Source of the DNA: Candidatus Aerophobota bacterium
GTDB lineage: Bacteria; Aerophobota; Aerophobia; Aerophobales; AE-B3A
NCBI GenBank assembly: GCA_030610725.1
Contig: JAUWRE010000044.1
Coordinates: forward strand, 1-8,045
Length of the DNA: 8,045 bases
Direction: 5' to 3'
Below are positions 6,243 to 8,045 of this stretch, one piece after another; the stretch's first letter is position 1; every line of letters starts with the position of its first letter. The translations under genes were made by a program, and so were the position numbers. The notes beneath the pieces were generated by a model. That model ran no database searches. It was not told where the DNA came from and saw only the letters and a program-made list of their open reading frames with translations.

Positions 6243-6290
6243 AACCTTCCTCAAAACTCTTTAACTTTGCACTACAATCCTACATTTTTT

Positions 6291-6336
6291 ACTATACACT
6301 AACTATTCAGTGTTGATTGCTGACTGCTCACTATAC
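6291..6336 (+). repeat. Heptad tract U (GCTSACT-like units) overlapping the E2 stop
   Basis: Six loosely similar 7-nt units (ACTATAC, ACTAACT, ATTCAGT, GTTGATT, GCTGACT, GCTCACT) then ATAC. The E2 stop codon TAG (6333-6331) lies inside the tract. The periodicity is weaker than in R1-R4. The remaining bases between this tract and repeat B (6243-6290) show no other feature. Confidence 0.65.
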
Positions 6337-7524
6337 GGTCTTTAATAACAGCAAAGAGGGCTTCTCCAGACCTTTCTTTATCTCTTGCAAGAAACGGGCC
6401 CCTAAGTATCCATCAATTACTCGATGGTCACAGGATAAAGTCATCTCCATCATTGGCCTGATAACTACTTTTTCCTCTTGAACTACTGCCCTTTTCTTAA
6501 TCTCTCCCACCGCCAGTATAGAGACCTGAGGTATATTGATGATAGCGGCAAATTCTTTTATTCCCACCATTCCCAGATTAGAAAGAGTAAAAGCTGCTCC
6601 TTCCAGTTCCTCAAGTGAAAGCTTGTCTCCCCTGGCCTTATCTATGAGCTCAATCCTATCTCTGGCAATTTGGAAAAGATCCTTTTTGTTTGCCTTTTTG
6701 ATTACTGGAACAATCAATCCGCCTTCTCTGGCTACTGCTAAACCCACACCCACATCTGAATGAACCATTAATCTGCCTTCTTCAAAGGTGGAGTTCATTC
6801 GGGGCAGTTTGTCCAGAGCACGAGCACAGGACTTAATCAATAAGTCAGTATAAGAAAGGTGTATTTTTTCTTTCTCGAACTCTCCTAATAAGTCATCCCG
6901 CATCTTCATTGCCTCTGAGAAGTCAACTTCTATCTTAAGATAAACATGCGGAACCTCTTTTTTGCTTTTTGCCATATGCTGCATCTGGACTTTTTCTGAA
7001 CGACAAAGAGAAATCTCCTCTTTAGTTACAGCTTCTCCCGCTTGAGCCTCTCCTTGCTCTAGTGCTCGCAAAATATCCTCCTTAACTATCCTTCCTGCTG
7101 GTCCTGTTCCTTCTACACTGGAAAGGTCAACACTATGTTGGCTGGCTAATTTTTTAGCCAGAGGAGAAGCCTTAACTGGCTTAGTAACAGCTTTTTCCAT
7201 AACCTGGGGAGATATTTCTTCCTCTTCCTCTTTTTCTCCTTCCTCCCTGGACGCTTTTCCCTTTTCTTCTAAAATCTCCTCATCCATGCTATCAACAATA
7301 AAAGCGATAGTATGAGTTACAGGAATCACTTCCCCTTCAGAAGCAACAATTTTTCTAAGGAAGCCGGAAGCAACTGCTTCCACCTCCATATTTGCCTTGT
7401 CAGTAGCAATCTCTAAAAGAGGTTCTCCTTCTTTAACACTATCTCCTTCTTTCTTTAGCCACTTAATAATCTCTCCTTCTTCCATAGTCTCACCCAACTT
7501 GGGCATCATTACCTTTCTCATCAT
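6331..7524 (-). CDS. 2-oxo acid dehydrogenase complex E2 (dihydrolipoamide acyltransferase)
   Basis: Core acyltransferase of a pyruvate- or other 2-oxo acid dehydrogenase complex: it carries the acyl group on a lipoyl arm and passes it to CoA; cytosolic. It is 397 residues long with a single lipoyl domain (3-79; lipoyl lysine Lys43 in ATDKANMEVEA), an acidic hinge rich in E/K (82-105), a peripheral-subunit-binding domain (about 119-154, SPLAKKLA to GRIVKEDIL) and the catalytic domain (about 175-397) with FTLSNLGM (312-319) and SCDHRVIDG (364-372), where His367 and Asp371 are the active-site pair. One departure is INIPQ where INPPQ is usual. The first ATG (7524) is chosen over the adjacent second because AAGGAGGAG ends 8-10 nt upstream of it. 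A good promoter lies about 80 nt further up, so it starts its own transcript. No E1 or E3 gene is visible, and the acyl substrate cannot be told from sequence; pyruvate is the default guess. Confidence 0.94.
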   Translation of the reverse strand: MMRKVMMPKLGETMEEGEIIKWLKKEGDSVKEGEPLLEIATDKANMEVEAVASGFLRKIVASEGEVIPVTHTIAFIVDSMDEEILEEKGKASREEGEKEEEEEISPQVMEKAVTKPVKASPLAKKLASQHSVDLSSVEGTGPAGRIVKEDILRALEQGEAQAGEAVTKEEISLCRSEKVQMQHMAKSKKEVPHVYLKIEVDFSEAMKMRDDLLGEFEKEKIHLSYTDLLIKSCARALDKLPRMNSTFEEGRLMVHSDVGVGLAVAREGGLIVPVIKKANKKDLFQIARDRIELIDKARGDKLSLEELEGAAFTLSNLGMVGIKEFAAIINIPQVSILAVGEIKKRAVVQEEKVVIRPMMEMTLSCDHRVIDGYLGARFLQEIKKGLEKPSLLLLKTV

Positions 7525-7532
7525 AATACTTT

Positions 7533-7541
7533 CTCCTCCTT
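7533..7541 (-). promoter_or_regulatory. Strong Shine-Dalgarno of the E2 gene
   Basis: AAGGAGGAG lies 8 nt before the first of two adjacent ATG codons and 11 nt before the second, favouring the first. It is the best ribosome-binding site in the window. Confidence 0.8.
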
Positions 7542-7601
7542 AGCATTACTTGTAAACACTATTCCTGTTGAAGTCCCTTTATGAAAAATTCTAATCGTCA
7601 A

Positions 7602-7630
7602 ATTCTAGGAAAAAAAGGGGGCTTTGTCAA
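7602..7630 (-). promoter_or_regulatory. Sigma70-like promoter for the E2 gene
   Basis: On the minus strand: TTGACA (7630-7625), a spacer of exactly 17 bp, and TAGAAT (7607-7602). It is a perfect -35 and a one-mismatch -10. Predicted transcription start is near 7595, giving a leader of about 70 nt. No regulator site is evident. Confidence 0.72.
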
Positions 7631-7647
7631 GAAGGTGTCTCAAGACA

Positions 7648-7677
7648 CGTGAATCGTATTTCGTAAATCGTAAATGG
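7648..7677 (+). repeat. Heptad tract T1 (CGTAAAT-like units)
   Basis: Four consecutive 7-nt units: CGTGAAT, CGTATTT, CGTAAAT, CGTAAAT, then GG. It lies upstream of the E2 promoter and is inverted relative to T2; GTGAATCG (7649-7656) pairs exactly with CGATTCAC (7714-7721). Confidence 0.82.
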
Positions 7678-7713
7678 TTAATTAAACCCTACAGTCATTT
7701 ATTTCCTTGTTTG

Positions 7714-7743
7714 CGATTCACTATTCACCAACGACTATTCACT
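7714..7743 (-). repeat. Heptad tract T2 (AGTGAAT-like units)
   Basis: On the plus strand: CGATTCA, CTATTCA, CCAACGA, CTATTCA, then CT, which is AGTGAAT-like on the minus strand. T1 and T2 form a loose inverted pair around 36 bp in the spacer after the transporter gene. The rest of 7525-7786 holds only the E2 promoter and leader; no gene is seen there. Confidence 0.8.
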
Positions 7744-7786
7744 GCCTTTGAGGAATGTCCTTCGGTAGAGATGTGAATTGCCAGAA

Positions 7787-8045
7787 TTATTTCTTCCTTA
7801 CGAAATTAACCAGAAGATAGACCAGGGGTGTATCAAGGAGAGCCACACAAGCCTTTATGAGATACTGACCAAGAATTAAAGGAAGGATGGGAACCACTCC
7901 GTAAAAGGCAAGCGTAATAAACAAAGAAGTATCTATGGCCTGGGAGACAAGCGTAGAAGCATTGTTACGTAACCAGAGATGACGCTCATGGGTGATTTTC
8001 CTCCAGAAATGAAAAGCCCATACATCATGATACTGACTGACAGAA
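7787..8045 (-). CDS. Queuosine-precursor transporter (YhhQ/VUT family), C-terminal part only
   Basis: Inner-membrane transporter family proposed to import precursors for queuosine tRNA modification. Only the last 85 residues are in the window; the 5' end lies beyond it. The frame opens at the window edge and ends KK-TAA (7789-7787). Family hallmarks: SQYHDVWAFHFWRK (residues 3-16 of the visible part), LWLRNNASTLVSQAIDT (23-39), the conserved polar loop leading into a helix, then two hydrophobic segments (about 40-59 and 62-82) and a short basic tail. It is typically a 6-helix protein of about 200-240 residues. About 260 bp with repeats and a separate promoter divide it from the E2 gene, so it is probably a different transcription unit. 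No clear terminator was found after it. Identification is from remembered family sequence. Confidence 0.88.
   Translation of the reverse strand, partial: SVSQYHDVWAFHFWRKITHERHLWLRNNASTLVSQAIDTSLFITLAFYGVVPILPLILGQYLIKACVALLDTPLVYLLVNFVRKK

Noticed and set aside
6113..6316. Plus-strand frame with PSPYPSPLRERE
   Set aside because: It is repeat B translated on the wrong strand, running through the DUF559 5' end.

Overview
The window reads as a chromosomal segment of an uncultured, low-to-medium G+C bacterium (about 40% G+C by eye). It has a cell-wall elongation PBP2 and an ordinary bacterial riboflavin pathway. Its intergenic spaces are full of short, structured, repeated sequences of a kind I associate with metagenome-assembled candidate phyla. 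I cannot assign a phylum from the sequence. Every recognisable gene lies on the minus strand, so transcription runs from high to low coordinates.

Layout in transcription order: the 3' end of a YhhQ/VUT-type queuosine-precursor transporter (7787-8045); a repeat-bearing spacer with a strong sigma70-like promoter (7602-7630); a lipoyl-bearing 2-oxo acid dehydrogenase E2 (6331-7524); a small DUF559 endonuclease-like gene (5768-6205) bounded by oppositely oriented hairpin repeats; riboflavin synthase ribE (5026-5664); a repeat-filled gap; ribBA (3610-4836), ribH (3143-3613) and prmC (2233-3135), packed with a 4-nt overlap and a 7-nt gap; a broken four-helix-bundle (S23-type) gene peppered with repeats (1772-2210); and penicillin-binding protein 2, whose 3' end runs off the window (1-1737).

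RibBA, RibH and RibE cover the riboflavin pathway except the RibD deaminase/reductase step and the dephosphorylation step. RibBA makes both the butanone phosphate and the pyrimidine precursor, RibH condenses to lumazine, and RibE dismutates it to riboflavin. PrmC appears to share the ribH transcript but acts on release factors. The E2 has no E1 or E3 partner in view.

The most unusual content is the repeats. Eight tracts in five sequence families share one architecture, consecutive 7-nt units (TAGCGNN, CGTGATG-like, CGTAAAT-like, AGTGAAT-like, GCTSACT-like), although their sequences differ. A separate C/G-rich hairpin family surrounds the DUF559 gene. These repeats reach into genes: they supply stop codons for prmC and the E2, the ribosome-binding region and C-terminal codons of the DUF559 gene, and they occupy the edges and interior of the four-helix-bundle gene. 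Two small gene families, each bracketed by inverted copies of its own repeat, suggest a shared repeat-plus-cargo mode of spread. This is a hypothesis.
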